Position numbers and translations under genes: made by a program. Shown in pieces: positions 48,325 through 55,474 of a stretch of 64,000 bases of DNA (position 1 is the stretch's first letter; every line of letters starts with the position of its first letter). Source of the stretch: a virus. The notes below the pieces were generated by a model. That model was given only the letters and a program-made list of their open reading frames with translations. It made no database searches and was not told the DNA's origin. The stretch lies in IMG/VR virus record IMGVR_UViG_3300025264_000007, positions 1 through 64,000 of that record. The stretch is one strand, 5' to 3'.

Positions 48325-50150
48325 GTAATTTCTTCGGGCTCGTCGAAATAGTTGTCGAGAATTGAAAACATTCCCTCTAGCTCTGATGCCATCACCGTAT
48401 CTTGCTCCAGAAGCATATTAGACAACACTACCAGATGCTCGCGCTTGGCCGCCAGCAGAATCTCTGCCTCGCGCAGCGCATCGGCGATGATCTCCCTCAC
48501 CGAGCGATCAAACTGATCTTTAGTTAGTTCCGAAGAGTCGCTGGAGCGGGGAGCATAGCCTTCGGTCTTTCCAAAATAAACGGGGCCAAGAGCCCCCATC
48601 CCATAATCTTTGACCATTTTTTCTGCCACTTGTTTGGCACGCATCAAATCATTGGAAACGCCTGTGCTGGTGCCTTCCTCTCCATAAAACATTTTTTCTG
48701 CCACATAGCCACCCAGCAAAACCTTAATGGAGGCTATATTTTCTTTCTTGTTCCATGAATATTTATCATCTTCAGGCAATTGCATAGTGAGACCGAGCGC
48801 CTGACCGTGAGGAATGATCGTGACCTTATGCAAAGGATCCGCATCTGCTAGGTAATACGCCAAGAGAGCGTGGCCTGCCTCGTGAATCGCCGTCGCACGG
48901 CGCGCTCGATCGGTCATCTTCATAGACTTGCGCGGCTTCCCTATTATTAGTTTATCGCGCGCCTGCTCAAGGTGGCCTCGATCGACAGACGCGCTCCCCT
49001 CCATCGTAGCGCGGATCGCTGCTTCGTTCACCAGATTAGAAAGATCTGCTCCCGAAAAACCAGTGGTCATCCTCGCTATCTCATTTAAATCTACGGCAGT
49101 ATCAAGGGGCACTCCCTTACAGTGTATATCTAAAATTTGCTTACGCCCATGAGCGTCAGGGAGAGGTATATGCACCTTTCGGTCAAAACGACCGGGGCGC
49201 AACAGAGCCTTATCCAGAACCTCTGCGCGGTTAGTCGCCGCCAATACAATAATGCCACTATGCTCCGAAAACCCGTCCATTTCTACCAGTAGCTGATTCA
49301 ATGTCTGCTCGCGCTCGTCATGACCACCGCCGGAACCGGAGCCTCTTTTTCTTCCCACAGCGTCTATTTCGTCAATAAAAATAATACATGGAGCAAGACT
49401 TTTGGCTTGATCAAACAGGGCGCGAACTCGGGCTGCACCAACTCCCACAAACATTTCCACAAAATCGGATCCTGAAATAAGCAAGAAAGGGACGTTGGCT
49501 TCGCCAGCCACCGCCTTAGCCAGAAGGGTCTTGCCGGTTCCCGGCGCGCCCACCAACAAAGCTCCCTTTGGGAGTTTGCTGCCCATGCGGGTAAAGCGAG
49601 AGGGGTGCTTTAAAAAATACACCACCTCCTCAAGTTCTGCTTTGGCCTCCTCGCATCCGGCAACGTCAACAAAGCGAGTATGGTTAGCTTCAGGTAGAGA
49701 AAGACGCGCCTTGGTTTTAGCAAATCCGTCAACCTTCCCCGCGGAGGCAGATAAATTTTTGATCAAAAGATACAAAAAATAAAACAGGATCAGGAACGGC
49801 AACCACGACAGCAGGAGGGTCACCCACAGTGAGGGCGCTTCCGCCTCTAAAAATCTTACCTCTAAGTTCTTTTTGGTCGCCAGCTTATTAACGAAATCAT
49901 CGGTAAGGGGCGCGGTAGTCACATATACCCGCTCCCCCAATTCCAGCCGCCAGTTATTTCCCTGCACCACAAAGCGACCGGGATTGTGCTCGTTGACATT
50001 ATCAAGGAGCGAGAGAATTCTAGTATAACTCACCTCCTCTACAGACGGCTGGTGCCTTTTATCTGCCCAGGAGGCTAATGCTGAAATTAATAAAAAAGCG
50101 CCCAACCACATCGCTAGAACTCGTAGTTTTCGACTATAAAATATTCCCAT
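48321..50150 (-). CDS. ftsH: FtsH ATP-dependent zinc metalloprotease
   Basis: This 609-residue protein is a full-length FtsH. It has two N-terminal membrane spans (about 10-28 and 108-130), Walker A GAPGTGKT (201-208), Walker B IIFIDEID (256-263), the second region of homology (RPGRFDR) and the zinc-binding HEAGH (423-427). It sits in the inner membrane and degrades membrane and short-lived cytosolic proteins. Phage-encoded FtsH is known from some cyanophages. Here it could alter host proteolysis, for example of a lysis-lysogeny or stress regulator. No defect is visible. Confidence 0.96.
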   Translation of the reverse strand: MGIFYSRKLRVLAMWLGAFLLISALASWADKRHQPSVEEVSYTRILSLLDNVNEHNPGRFVVQGNNWRLELGERVYVTTAPLTDDFVNKLATKKNLEVRFLEAEAPSLWVTLLLSWLPFLILFYFLYLLIKNLSASAGKVDGFAKTKARLSLPEANHTRFVDVAGCEEAKAELEEVVYFLKHPSRFTRMGSKLPKGALLVGAPGTGKTLLAKAVAGEANVPFLLISGSDFVEMFVGVGAARVRALFDQAKSLAPCIIFIDEIDAVGRKRGSGSGGGHDEREQTLNQLLVEMDGFSEHSGIIVLAATNRAEVLDKALLRPGRFDRKVHIPLPDAHGRKQILDIHCKGVPLDTAVDLNEIARMTTGFSGADLSNLVNEAAIRATMEGSASVDRGHLEQARDKLIIGKPRKSMKMTDRARRATAIHEAGHALLAYYLADADPLHKVTIIPHGQALGLTMQLPEDDKYSWNKKENIASIKVLLGGYVAEKMFYGEEGTSTGVSNDLMRAKQVAEKMVKDYGMGALGPVYFGKTEGYAPRSSDSSELTKDQFDRSVREIIADALREAEILLAAKREHLVVLSNMLLEQDTVMASELEGMFSILDNYFDEPEEIT

Positions 50151-50218
50151 CTATTGTGGTTCCCTCGCGCTCCTTTGTATAACTAGTTTTTGCGCAGGGA
50201 TTTTTATGGTGCGGAAGG

Positions 50219-50398
50219 TTACTCTAATAGTTCAAGAGTGTTGAGGATCTTCATTTCTGATTCCGCGGTAGTCTCTGTTTCTTCCCAGTGGATAGTCCAC
50301 CATTTGTCGTGGCGGCGAGTAAATGGTCCTAACAGCATTCCTACGAAACCGGTCGAAGGATCCTGCACCAAGGTACCTGATCTTAATTGTGTGCTCAT
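50219..50398 (-). CDS. GDLV-family small protein
   Basis: I chose the ATG at 50396-50398 behind GGAGGCTCG. The 59-residue product reads LRSGTLVQDPSTGFVGMLLGPF and ends MKILNTLELLE, the same layout as the GDLV proteins. It lies at the downstream end of the array region, after the HAD-like gene. Confidence 0.7.
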   Translation of the reverse strand: MSTQLRSGTLVQDPSTGFVGMLLGPFTRRHDKWWTIHWEETETTAESEMKILNTLELLE

Positions 50399-50441
50399 CG
50401 AGCCTCCTAACTTCCCACTACTATGGGTGCTTGTTGTCTGG

Positions 50442-50912
50442 TCATTTTTTACACATTTGGTTGTTGCACAACCCTGATAAAAAATTGAATTGTTTCTTCT
50501 GGAGGTTGCAGGTAAAGAAGGGATCTTTTTCTGCAAACTCATCCAAATATTTGTTGGCAATAATTGTTTGGAATACCGTGATGCCGTGATCTTTGATCTT
50601 GTTGACATAATAAGGGTTGTCATCGTAAAAGATTTCTATGTTATGTTCTTTTAGGATTTTTAATTTATGTTCCGCCATTTTCTGGAAGTGATCCAAATCC
50701 ATATTTTTTTTCTCATACTCAAATCCGCACAAGATATCTTCGTAGGTATCTGGACCAAATCCTAAATCGGCTAAACCTTTTTCTACTTCGTGTCGTTGAG
50801 AAGGGGGAGTTCCCGTTACAATATAAACCTTCCCCTGCCAACCGTTAATGAGTCTTTTAAAAAACTCAGGTGCATACGAAAGGGTATCGTGGAAATCAAT
50901 GCCGATATTCAT
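50442..50912 (-). CDS. HAD-like phosphatase
   Basis: This 156-residue protein has IGIDFHDTLSY (HAD motif I, D-x-D/H type), KVYIVTGTP (motif II Thr) and EIFYDDNPYYV (motif IV-like). The form matches small nucleotide phosphatases of the HAD superfamily, such as phage 5'(3')-deoxyribonucleotidase-like proteins. A housekeeping role in nucleotide pools is plausible; the exact substrate is not seen. The ATG overlaps the upstream stop as TAATG. Confidence 0.75.
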   Translation of the reverse strand: MNIGIDFHDTLSYAPEFFKRLINGWQGKVYIVTGTPPSQRHEVEKGLADLGFGPDTYEDILCGFEYEKKNMDLDHFQKMAEHKLKILKEHNIEIFYDDNPYYVNKIKDHGITVFQTIIANKYLDEFAEKDPFFTCNLQKKQFNFLSGLCNNQMCKK

Positions 50913-51154
50913 TAGCTCAAAATATCCATAGTATTATATATGTTTGTGTAAGTTTCCTGGGAAATATTATCTATCGCAAAGGGGCGTGGTTCGCCGATCC
51001 ACTGAAGCTGGAACCAGAGGACGCCGTCGGAACGATCCCAGTCAGGGGGGGATTTGATAATAAGGGCTGTTTGCTTTGTCTTGCGACACTGCACGAGTCT
51101 CCCCACTTCAAGCGTACGGGGGACAACCTCAAACATTCCGTAGTGCCTACTCAT
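50912..51154 (-). CDS. GDLV-family small protein (array member)
   Basis: This 80-residue member reads LEVGRLVQCRKTKQTALIIK and VLWFQLQWIGEPRPFA. The ATG follows AGGAAAGAAG and overlaps the upstream member by 8 nt. The family Gly is followed by Arg. Confidence 0.8.
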   Translation of the reverse strand: MSRHYGMFEVVPRTLEVGRLVQCRKTKQTALIIKSPPDWDRSDGVLWFQLQWIGEPRPFAIDNISQETYTNIYNTMDILS

Positions 51155-51395
51155 CTTCTTTCCTAACGATGTTGAAACAATTATTAACGTTTACTAAAAG
51201 TGTTTGTTCTTTCTCTCCGGAGGTGAGCCACTGAAGATCTACATAGCGGTTGGCCCAGCTTGTGCCGGTACCTTTCTTCTCCTCGTAAGACTTGGTGAGG
51301 ACAAGAGCGAGGCGGTCAGAACGTCGGCAACGCAGAAGAGTGCCGGGCATCTGAACTTTGTTCGCATGGTAGAGACTGTAGTCACTCTGATTCAC
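51147..51395 (-). CDS. GDLV-family small protein (array member)
   Basis: This 82-residue member reads MPGTLLRCRRSDRLALVLTK, then a VDLQWL strand, and starts with GTG behind GGGAGGTGCTGA. It overlaps the upstream member by 14 nt (51382-51395). Confidence 0.8.
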   Translation of the reverse strand: MNQSDYSLYHANKVQMPGTLLRCRRSDRLALVLTKSYEEKKGTGTSWANRYVDLQWLTSGEKEQTLLVNVNNCFNIVRKEDE

Positions 51396-51597
51396 TCAGC
51401 ACCTCCCAATTCATAGGCATATAAATACATCGGCGACCGTTCGGAAATAGCACATCCCATAAAATATTTTTACCGGTCACTACTTGCTTGTTAGCAAGGA
51501 TAGCATATTCTCCACACTCTTTAACGGTGGAGTTCTCACGGCACTGTTTCTTGATACGGAGAAGGGTGCCTGGTTTGAGTCTGTCAGGGTAATTCAC
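51382..51597 (-). CDS. GDLV-family small protein (array member)
   Basis: This 71-residue member reads LKPGTLLRIKKQ, GEYAILANKQVV and ends NWEVLSESE. It starts with GTG behind GGAGAAGGTAGCCA, with 14-nt overlaps on both sides (51382-51395, 51584-51597). Confidence 0.85.
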   Translation of the reverse strand: MNYPDRLKPGTLLRIKKQCRENSTVKECGEYAILANKQVVTGKNILWDVLFPNGRRCIYMPMNWEVLSESE

Positions 51598-51802
51598 TGG
51601 CTACCTTCTCCAACAGATCCGGGCGGTATCGCTTGGGATGGTTGCCGTTGTTAAAAAGAACGCTGACATAATGATATTGTCCGTCAGGAGTATGAGTGAC
51701 AAAGTTGGAGCGCGTGATAAGACCCATCTGTCCGCCGGGGACAGCAATGCGAACCAAATCACCCACCTTGAACTGGGGTTTTGTGTCGAAGTCTGGATTC
51801 AT
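51584..51802 (-). CDS. GDLV-family small protein (array member)
   Basis: This 72-residue member reads FKVGDLVRIAVPGGQMGLITRS and ends RPDLLEKVASELP. It overlaps the upstream member by 4 nt and the downstream one by 14 nt. The G-L-I strand after the GDLV strand is clear. Confidence 0.88.
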   Translation of the reverse strand: MNPDFDTKPQFKVGDLVRIAVPGGQMGLITRSNFVTHTPDGQYHYVSVLFNNGNHPKRYRPDLLEKVASELP

Positions 51803-51996
51803 TTTACTTTCGCCAGATATTCTATGGGGTATTGGGTTGACTGGTGCGCTCCAAAGAGAACGTCAACAAACTGAGTCTCGCCTCCGAGATATTCATCAAG
51901 AGCCCAATAGTTTGAGCGAGTGACGACGCCGAGAGCCTTTGTGGCGTTGGCACTGACCAATTCGCCAATCTTATAGCTCACATATTCGGGATTCAT
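51799..51996 (-). CDS. GDLV-family small protein (array member)
   Basis: I chose the ATG at 51994-51996, which forms a TAATG overlap with the upstream stop and has AAAGGATG upstream; a GTG two codons earlier is possible. The product reads YKIGELVSANATKALGVVTRS and ends EYLAKVK. Confidence 0.82.
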   Translation of the reverse strand: MNPEYVSYKIGELVSANATKALGVVTRSNYWALDEYLGGETQFVDVLFGAHQSTQYPIEYLAKVK

Positions 51997-52202
51997 TACC
52001 ACATCCTTTTCGTCAGTTTTTCTTCTTGAATAAAGAAGGTTGAGCTATCGGGCTTGAGTACACACCACATGGGATAGACCGGACCATTAATCTTTTCAAC
52101 CAGAACCAAGGGCGTCTTGTTGTCAGCCAGGTCAATGAACCACAAGGTTGACAAGTGGTCAATCGCCGTCTTTCTAATTCTTACTAGGTCGCCGCACTTC
52201 AT
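51996..52202 (-). CDS. GDLV-family small protein (array member)
   Basis: This 68-residue member starts MKCGDLVRIRKTA, continues TPLVLVEKINGPVYP and ends EEKLTKRMW. The ATG follows GAGGTAGTATC. It overlaps its upstream member by 4 nt. Confidence 0.85.
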   Translation of the reverse strand: MKCGDLVRIRKTAIDHLSTLWFIDLADNKTPLVLVEKINGPVYPMWCVLKPDSSTFFIQEEKLTKRMW

Positions 52203-52396
52203 GATACTACCTCAAAATGGCTGGCGTTTCGCCAATGCTCTGCGTGAAACCGTGGTTCGTGCGTGGTATCCATGAGAGTTACTCTGATGATTAGGTCTGC
52301 GGGGTCGGGTCCTATCTCCGTTACCAGTCCCAAAGCACCCCCAGGCTGATTGGTAACTCGATTGGGCTTGCGTCTTACGAGGTTGCCGACTTTCAT
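52199..52396 (-). CDS. GDLV-family small protein (array member)
   Basis: This 65-residue member starts MKVGNLVRRKPNRVTNQPG, has ALGLVTEIG and ends ASHFEVVS. The ATG follows GGAGGTGCTCTC, with 4-nt overlaps on both sides. Confidence 0.88.
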   Translation of the reverse strand: MKVGNLVRRKPNRVTNQPGGALGLVTEIGPDPADLIIRVTLMDTTHEPRFHAEHWRNASHFEVVS

Positions 52397-52653
52397 GAGA
52401 GCACCTCCGCTTGATCAGGGAAAACCATAACGGCACCCATGTCTAGGAAATTCATATTCTGCAAAGACTCGAACCGCACAAGAGACGGGTAAACCTTTAC
52501 TCGCTCCGGTAGCTTGTCTTGATCTAGCTTGTGAGAGAGGTCATACTTTTCTTGGATAACCAAGCCAATCTCCCCCTCTAGTTTAGCACGGATGACGGGA
52601 GCGAACTGAGCCAGACCAGATTTGTTTATTTTGATAATCTGTCCGACTTTCAT
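52393..52653 (-). CDS. GDLV-family small protein (array member)
   Basis: This 86-residue member starts MKVGQIIKINKSGLAQF and has EGEIGLVIQEKYD, ending DQAEVLS. It carries a longer insert than most. The ATG follows TGGAGCAGATTTC. Confidence 0.82.
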   Translation of the reverse strand: MKVGQIIKINKSGLAQFAPVIRAKLEGEIGLVIQEKYDLSHKLDQDKLPERVKVYPSLVRFESLQNMNFLDMGAVMVFPDQAEVLS

Positions 52654-52883
52654 GAAATCTGCTCCATGTTGCAGACATAATCTACGAAAGATTGCCCGCC
52701 ATCAATCGGCTCGCATTGATAGAAGAGGTGTTCATCGGCATCTTCATAGTCTCGGTCAAACTTACATGACGGCGACAAGCCGATAACCAAAGCAATCACA
52801 TTGACCTCGGTTGCTGCGTTGCTGTTGACCAGCATACCCGGCTGGATGCGACAGCGTTTTTGAATCTCTTTTGCTACGCTCAT
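52650..52883 (-). CDS. GDLV-family small protein (array member)
   Basis: This 77-residue member has an N-terminal extension, then IQPGMLVNSNAATEVNVIALVIG and a C-terminal VDYVCNMEQIS. It is the most divergent member of the 51-53 kb part and overlaps the next by 4 nt. Confidence 0.7.
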   Translation of the reverse strand: MSVAKEIQKRCRIQPGMLVNSNAATEVNVIALVIGLSPSCKFDRDYEDADEHLFYQCEPIDGGQSFVDYVCNMEQIS

Positions 52884-52892
52884 CTGTGCCTC

Positions 52893-53048
52893 TTAATACA
52901 TGAAGGTGTTTTCAACGAGGTGTTCAACAACCACGTCGTGAATTTCCATAGCATTTTGGGGATGCTCGTTGATGGCGTCGTACCAAGCGTCAAGTGCTCC
53001 TTGACCAACGGCTCCTAGAATCTTTTCAATGTGTTCTTGAACTGGCAT
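52893..53048 (-). CDS. 51-residue acidic protein inside the array, unknown
   Basis: The frame starts with ATG behind AAGGAGAGAGAC and a strong promoter, and encodes an acidic helical protein (VQEHIEKILGAVGQGALDAW; IHDVVVEHLVENTFMY). It lacks the GDLV layout, so it is a different gene inserted in the array. Its own promoter suggests an early product. Confidence 0.75.
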   Translation of the reverse strand: MPVQEHIEKILGAVGQGALDAWYDAINEHPQNAMEIHDVVVEHLVENTFMY

Positions 53049-53067
53049 GTCTCTCTCCTTGTATCTT

Positions 53068-53095
53068 ATATTAGCACGGATAAGGTGCCTGTCAA
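53068..53095 (-). promoter_or_regulatory. Sigma70-like extended -10 promoter
   Basis: The -35 is TTGACA (53090-53095), the spacer is 16 nt, and the -10 is TAATAT (53068-53073) after TGC. It transcribes the 52893-53048 gene and the array downstream. Confidence 0.9.
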
Positions 53096-53316
53096 GTTTT
53101 ATTCTTGGGTCCCTTAGAAATAAGTTCTAGGTGGTCGCACCTTACCCAATAGTCTCCGTCGGGTGTTCGCACTTTGAACTTATTGTCGGCAGTGAAAACA
53201 TAACGCTGCTTAATAACAATACCTGTCAACATCGTCTCATCAATATATTCTTCTGTTACTCGCCTAGCCTCAAAGTTTACAAGGTCGCCGAGTTGGTATC
53301 TAAACGGATTGCTCAT
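53092..53316 (-). CDS. GDLV-family small protein (array member)
   Basis: This 74-residue member reads YQLGDLVNFEARRVT, GIVIKQRYVF and ends CDHLELISKGPKNKT. Its end overlaps the -35 region of the promoter at 53068-53095. It overlaps the upstream member by 17 nt. Confidence 0.85.
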   Translation of the reverse strand: MSNPFRYQLGDLVNFEARRVTEEYIDETMLTGIVIKQRYVFTADNKFKVRTPDGDYWVRCDHLELISKGPKNKT

Positions 53317-53512
53317 CGTTCACTAATTTCAAATGCTGGACGGAATAATATTCTTCCAGTTCATATCCGAGCCAGTTAACCTTTACACAGACCGTAGTGC
53401 GGTCGTCTGGTGTTTCTGGATAGGAAAGCACCAGCCCAAGTTGGCGATTGTTGCCTTTGGCTACTGATTCCCGAAAACTCCAATCGGGCTCTACTAAGTC
53501 ACCGGGTTTCAC
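53300..53512 (-). CDS. GDLV-family small protein (array member)
   Basis: This 70-residue member starts MKPGDLVEPDWSFRES, has QLGLVLSYPE and ends SVQHLKLVNDEQSV. It starts with GTG behind GAGGTGATAA, with a 14-nt overlap (53499-53512) with the upstream gene. Confidence 0.88.
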   Translation of the reverse strand: MKPGDLVEPDWSFRESVAKGNNRQLGLVLSYPETPDDRTTVCVKVNWLGYELEEYYSVQHLKLVNDEQSV

Positions 53513-53666
53513 TTATCACCTCTAGGCTTCCTTCTCTAAAGACTTGACCGCCGCTGAACCCTTCTAAACGAACAAACCCCTCAGCCACTGAAAGAACCAA
53601 ATATGTTCGGTCGCCAAGGCTGGCTCCATATCGTCCCTTGATCGAGACCAAATCACCCGGCTTCAT
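53499..53666 (-). CDS. GDLV-family small protein (array member)
   Basis: This 55-residue member starts MKPGDLVSIKGRYGASLGD, has TYLVLSVAEG and ends GSLEVISETR. The ATG follows GGAGGTCATAA. It overlaps both neighbours by exactly 14 nt (53499-53512, 53653-53666). It is among the shortest members. Confidence 0.85.
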   Translation of the reverse strand: MKPGDLVSIKGRYGASLGDRTYLVLSVAEGFVRLEGFSGGQVFREGSLEVISETR

Positions 53667-53844
53667 TTATGACCTCCAAATACTTATTCCGAAACCAGTG
53701 AGTTTGTTTGCCCAGTGATGTTTTTTCGGTCAGAAGTAGTTGAGTGTAGTCTTCTTCTTCTGAAGATTCAAGAGCAATAATGATCCCGTAGAATATTTGG
53801 TAAGAGTAGCCCTCAGCCGTCTTAACCAAGTCACCGAGTTTCAC
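53653..53844 (-). CDS. GDLV-family small protein (array member)
   Basis: This 63-residue member starts MKLGDLVKTAEGYSYQ, has FYGIIIALES and ends RNKYLEVINEAG. The start is GTG. Both junctions overlap by exactly 14 nt (53653-53666, 53831-53844). Confidence 0.88.
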   Translation of the reverse strand: MKLGDLVKTAEGYSYQIFYGIIIALESSEEEDYTQLLLTEKTSLGKQTHWFRNKYLEVINEAG

Positions 53845-54022
53845 GCCACAACTCCAATTCGCCGTAGTGCCAAGTTCTTTCTTTGCCTTCCAGCAAAGTC
53901 AAAACTGTTTCGCTTCGGTGGGAACCACCTTCAATAACTTTGATGACCAGCATCTTTTTGCCGGCCACTTCTCGGTCGGAAAAAATGTTTGGGGCTTGTC
54001 TTACCAAATCACCCGGCTTCAT
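53831..54022 (-). CDS. GDLV-family small protein (array member)
   Basis: This 63-residue member starts MKPGDLVRQAPNIFSD, has KMLVIKVIEGG and ends YGELELWRETR. The ATG follows AAGGTGCTAA. Both junctions overlap by 14 nt. Confidence 0.88.
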   Translation of the reverse strand: MKPGDLVRQAPNIFSDREVAGKKMLVIKVIEGGSHRSETVLTLLEGKERTWHYGELELWRETR

Positions 54023-54203
54023 TTAGCACCTTCAATTCACACAAGCGTTGCTTACAGGGGGAGTTGTCGGACATAAAGTTCCAGAGAACGTCGCACCACA
54101 TATAGCCCGCTGGGTTTTTGGGTGGGAGATAAACTTTTACAACAATACCTGAGACTGACTTGTCCATTTCGTGCTCAAACGTTACGAGATCACCGACTTT
54201 CAT
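54009..54203 (-). CDS. GDLV-family small protein (array member)
   Basis: This 64-residue member starts MKVGDLVTFEHEMDKS, has GIVVKVYLPP and ends LCELKVLNEAG. The ATG follows GGAGCTAGTCA. Both junctions overlap by 14 nt. Confidence 0.88.
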   Translation of the reverse strand: MKVGDLVTFEHEMDKSVSGIVVKVYLPPKNPAGYMWCDVLWNFMSDNSPCKQRLCELKVLNEAG

Positions 54204-54378
54204 TGACTAGCTCCAAATAATCGTGGTCTTTGGGATAGGGTCCATTGCCTTCTCCGTCAGTCCACGCAATATCAACTTTTTCTTCTGCGCCTTCACAAGC
54301 CTTCCACACACCGACAACCACGCCATAGACTGGTTCTTTCGTGGGGTGTGACCATTTTACTAAATCACCGCGTTTCAC
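54190..54378 (-). CDS. GDLV-family small protein (array member)
   Basis: This 62-residue member starts MKRGDLVKWSHPTKEP, has YGVVVGVWKA and ends DHDYLELVNESR. It starts with GTG behind AAAAGGTAATCA. Both junctions overlap by 14 nt. Confidence 0.88.
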   Translation of the reverse strand: MKRGDLVKWSHPTKEPVYGVVVGVWKACEGAEEKVDIAWTDGEGNGPYPKDHDYLELVNESR

Positions 54379-54571
54379 TGATTACCTTTTCTATACGATA
54401 GGAGCTACAATTGCCGGGAGATCCGTCCTCGCAGTAAACCATACGAATGTGGGGCGGGATGCCCTCGCCGTGAAGCTCAACTTTAGAAATGAGGGCGAGG
54501 TGACCCGACTTCATCTCAACAAGGTCGCCAACTTTTAGTTCGTATCGCCAACCGGCGTCGTCTCTAATCAT
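54365..54571 (-). CDS. GDLV-family small protein (array member)
   Basis: This 68-residue member has an N-terminal extension, then YELKVGDLVEMKSGHLALISK, and ends RIEKVISETR. It overlaps the downstream member by 14 nt and the upstream gene by 8 nt. Confidence 0.85.
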   Translation of the reverse strand: MIRDDAGWRYELKVGDLVEMKSGHLALISKVELHGEGIPPHIRMVYCEDGSPGNCSSYRIEKVISETR

Positions 54572-54827
54572 TTGTTTCTACAATCTCAAAGTTAGGGTCG
54601 CTGTGAAGGCTCACCCAGCGGGCATCCCTTACCTGACCCAAAGCCTCAAGCAGGAGGAAGGGGCCAGGAGCAGGCGTCTTAAACGATACCTTGTCAGTCT
54701 CCCCGCTCACCTTCCACATGTCACCCTTTTCGTGAATGCGGTTTTTGCCGTGACGGGTGATGCCAGAGAGCTTAACTGTCTTGCCTACGTTAGGTCCAGG
54801 CGGTAGCTGTGTCCAGTGCTTTTTCAC
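54564..54827 (-). CDS. SH3-like small protein, possible GDLV relative
   Basis: I chose the GTG at 54825-54827 behind GGGAGAGAGTC; the longer frame from 54842 starts inside the promoter's -10 region. The 87-residue product has GKTVKLSGITRHG, KGDMWKVSGETDKVSF and ends FEIVETND, again a beta-rich layout. It is the first gene of the array and has its own promoter. Confidence 0.75.
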   Translation of the reverse strand: MKKHWTQLPPGPNVGKTVKLSGITRHGKNRIHEKGDMWKVSGETDKVSFKTPAPGPFLLLEALGQVRDARWVSLHSDPNFEIVETND

Positions 54828-54846
54828 GACTCTCTCCCTCACTAGT

Positions 54847-54874
54847 ATACTACCACCCTATTGGGATAAGTCAA
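54847..54874 (-). promoter_or_regulatory. Sigma70-like extended -10 promoter of the GDLV array
   Basis: The -35 is TTGACT (54869-54874), the spacer is 16 nt, and the -10 is TAGTAT (54847-54852) preceded by TGG. It starts the array transcript. Confidence 0.85.
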
Positions 54875-54884
54875 GTTATTTATT

Positions 54885-55127
54885 TTATTGTGCCAGCAAT
54901 ATTTCAGCGTAATTTACACATAGACAGACAGTCTTGATTCCCTCGGGACGACACAGAAGTGGTCCTCGTCCAGATTTAGTGAAGGGGTTTCCAGAATAGG
55001 CAACCACGCTATAAAAGTATCCTTCGGGCCAAATAGGTTCAGGCCCACTACACACATACCCCAGCGTGGGCTTACCCTTCAGACGAATTTCAACCACTTC
55101 ACCAATCTCAAATTCGTTTTCAACCAT
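54885..55127 (-). CDS. GDLV-family small protein
   Basis: This 80-residue member reads FEIGEVVEIRLKGKPTLGYVCSG and ends CVNYAEILLAQ. It has its own promoter and stands apart from the array by one gene-free interval. It starts with ATG behind GGGAGGTTTTC. Confidence 0.82.
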   Translation of the reverse strand: MVENEFEIGEVVEIRLKGKPTLGYVCSGPEPIWPEGYFYSVVAYSGNPFTKSGRGPLLCRPEGIKTVCLCVNYAEILLAQ

Positions 55128-55151
55128 AATGAAAACCTCCCTTACAGCAGT

Positions 55152-55179
55152 ATATTAGCACACTTCTAGGAGAGGTCAA
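55152..55179 (-). promoter_or_regulatory. Sigma70-like extended -10 promoter
   Basis: The -35 is TTGACC (55174-55179), the spacer is 16 nt and the -10 is TAATAT (55152-55157) preceded by TGC. It drives the 54885-55127 gene. Confidence 0.87.
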
Positions 55180-55180
55180 G

Positions 55181-55420
55181 TTATATTTCGATTCTGAGAA
55201 AAGTCAAAAATCTGGAAAGTAGGGAGCGATTATTTTTCGGAGCCATCTCGTTTTTGGTAATTTCATCCGCACAGGTAAAAAAGCGTTGCTCTCGGTATTG
55301 CTGGAGCAGGCGCTCGTCGCTTAATACCCACTTGCGGAGTCTGAACCATTCCACCAAGTCACTGGGAGTATAAACGGGCTGGTTCTCTAAGATAGCCAGA
55401 CGGTATAATGCAGTAGCCAC
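55181..55420 (-). CDS. Small protein, unknown
   Basis: I chose the GTG at 55418-55420 behind GAGGAGAACTCC; a longer frame from 55438 would start inside the -10 region. The 79-residue product is helical (TPSDLVEWFRLRKWVLSD..LLQQYREQRFF) with a basic, hydrophobic C-terminus. No family is recognised. Confidence 0.72.
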   Translation of the reverse strand: MATALYRLAILENQPVYTPSDLVEWFRLRKWVLSDERLLQQYREQRFFTCADEITKNEMAPKNNRSLLSRFLTFLRIEI

Positions 55421-55438
55421 GGAGTTCTCCTCTACCAT

Positions 55439-55466
55439 AGTATACCATTCCTTCGGCAGAGGTCAA
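55439..55466 (-). promoter_or_regulatory. Sigma70-like extended -10 promoter
   Basis: The -35 is TTGACC (55461-55466), the spacer is 16 nt and the -10 is TATACT (55439-55444) preceded by TGG. It drives the 55181-55420 gene. Confidence 0.83.
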
Positions 55467-55474
55467 CAAAAAAA

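Larger units (their letters stand above)
50912..54827 (-). other. Array of tandem GDLV small-protein genes
   Basis: Nineteen consecutive small genes occupy this 3.9 kb. All but one (52893-53048) and perhaps 54564-54827 have the same layout: an N-terminal x-G-[DNTQEMR]-[LIV]-[VLI] strand within the first 30 residues, a central G-[LV]-[VI] strand and a C-terminal strand. They share little sequence otherwise. Junctions overlap by 4, 7-8, 14 or 17 nt, with eight junctions of exactly 14 nt. The predicted fold is a small SH3/KOW/Tudor-like barrel. Promoters lie at 53068-53095 and 54847-54874. Further members lie at 50219, 54885, 17400-18276, 29286, 30935, 36134 and 61323. Confidence 0.8.

Noticed and set aside
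50912-54827. CRISPR array
   Set aside because: The regular spacing comes from small overlapping genes with diverged sequences; there are no identical repeats or spacers.
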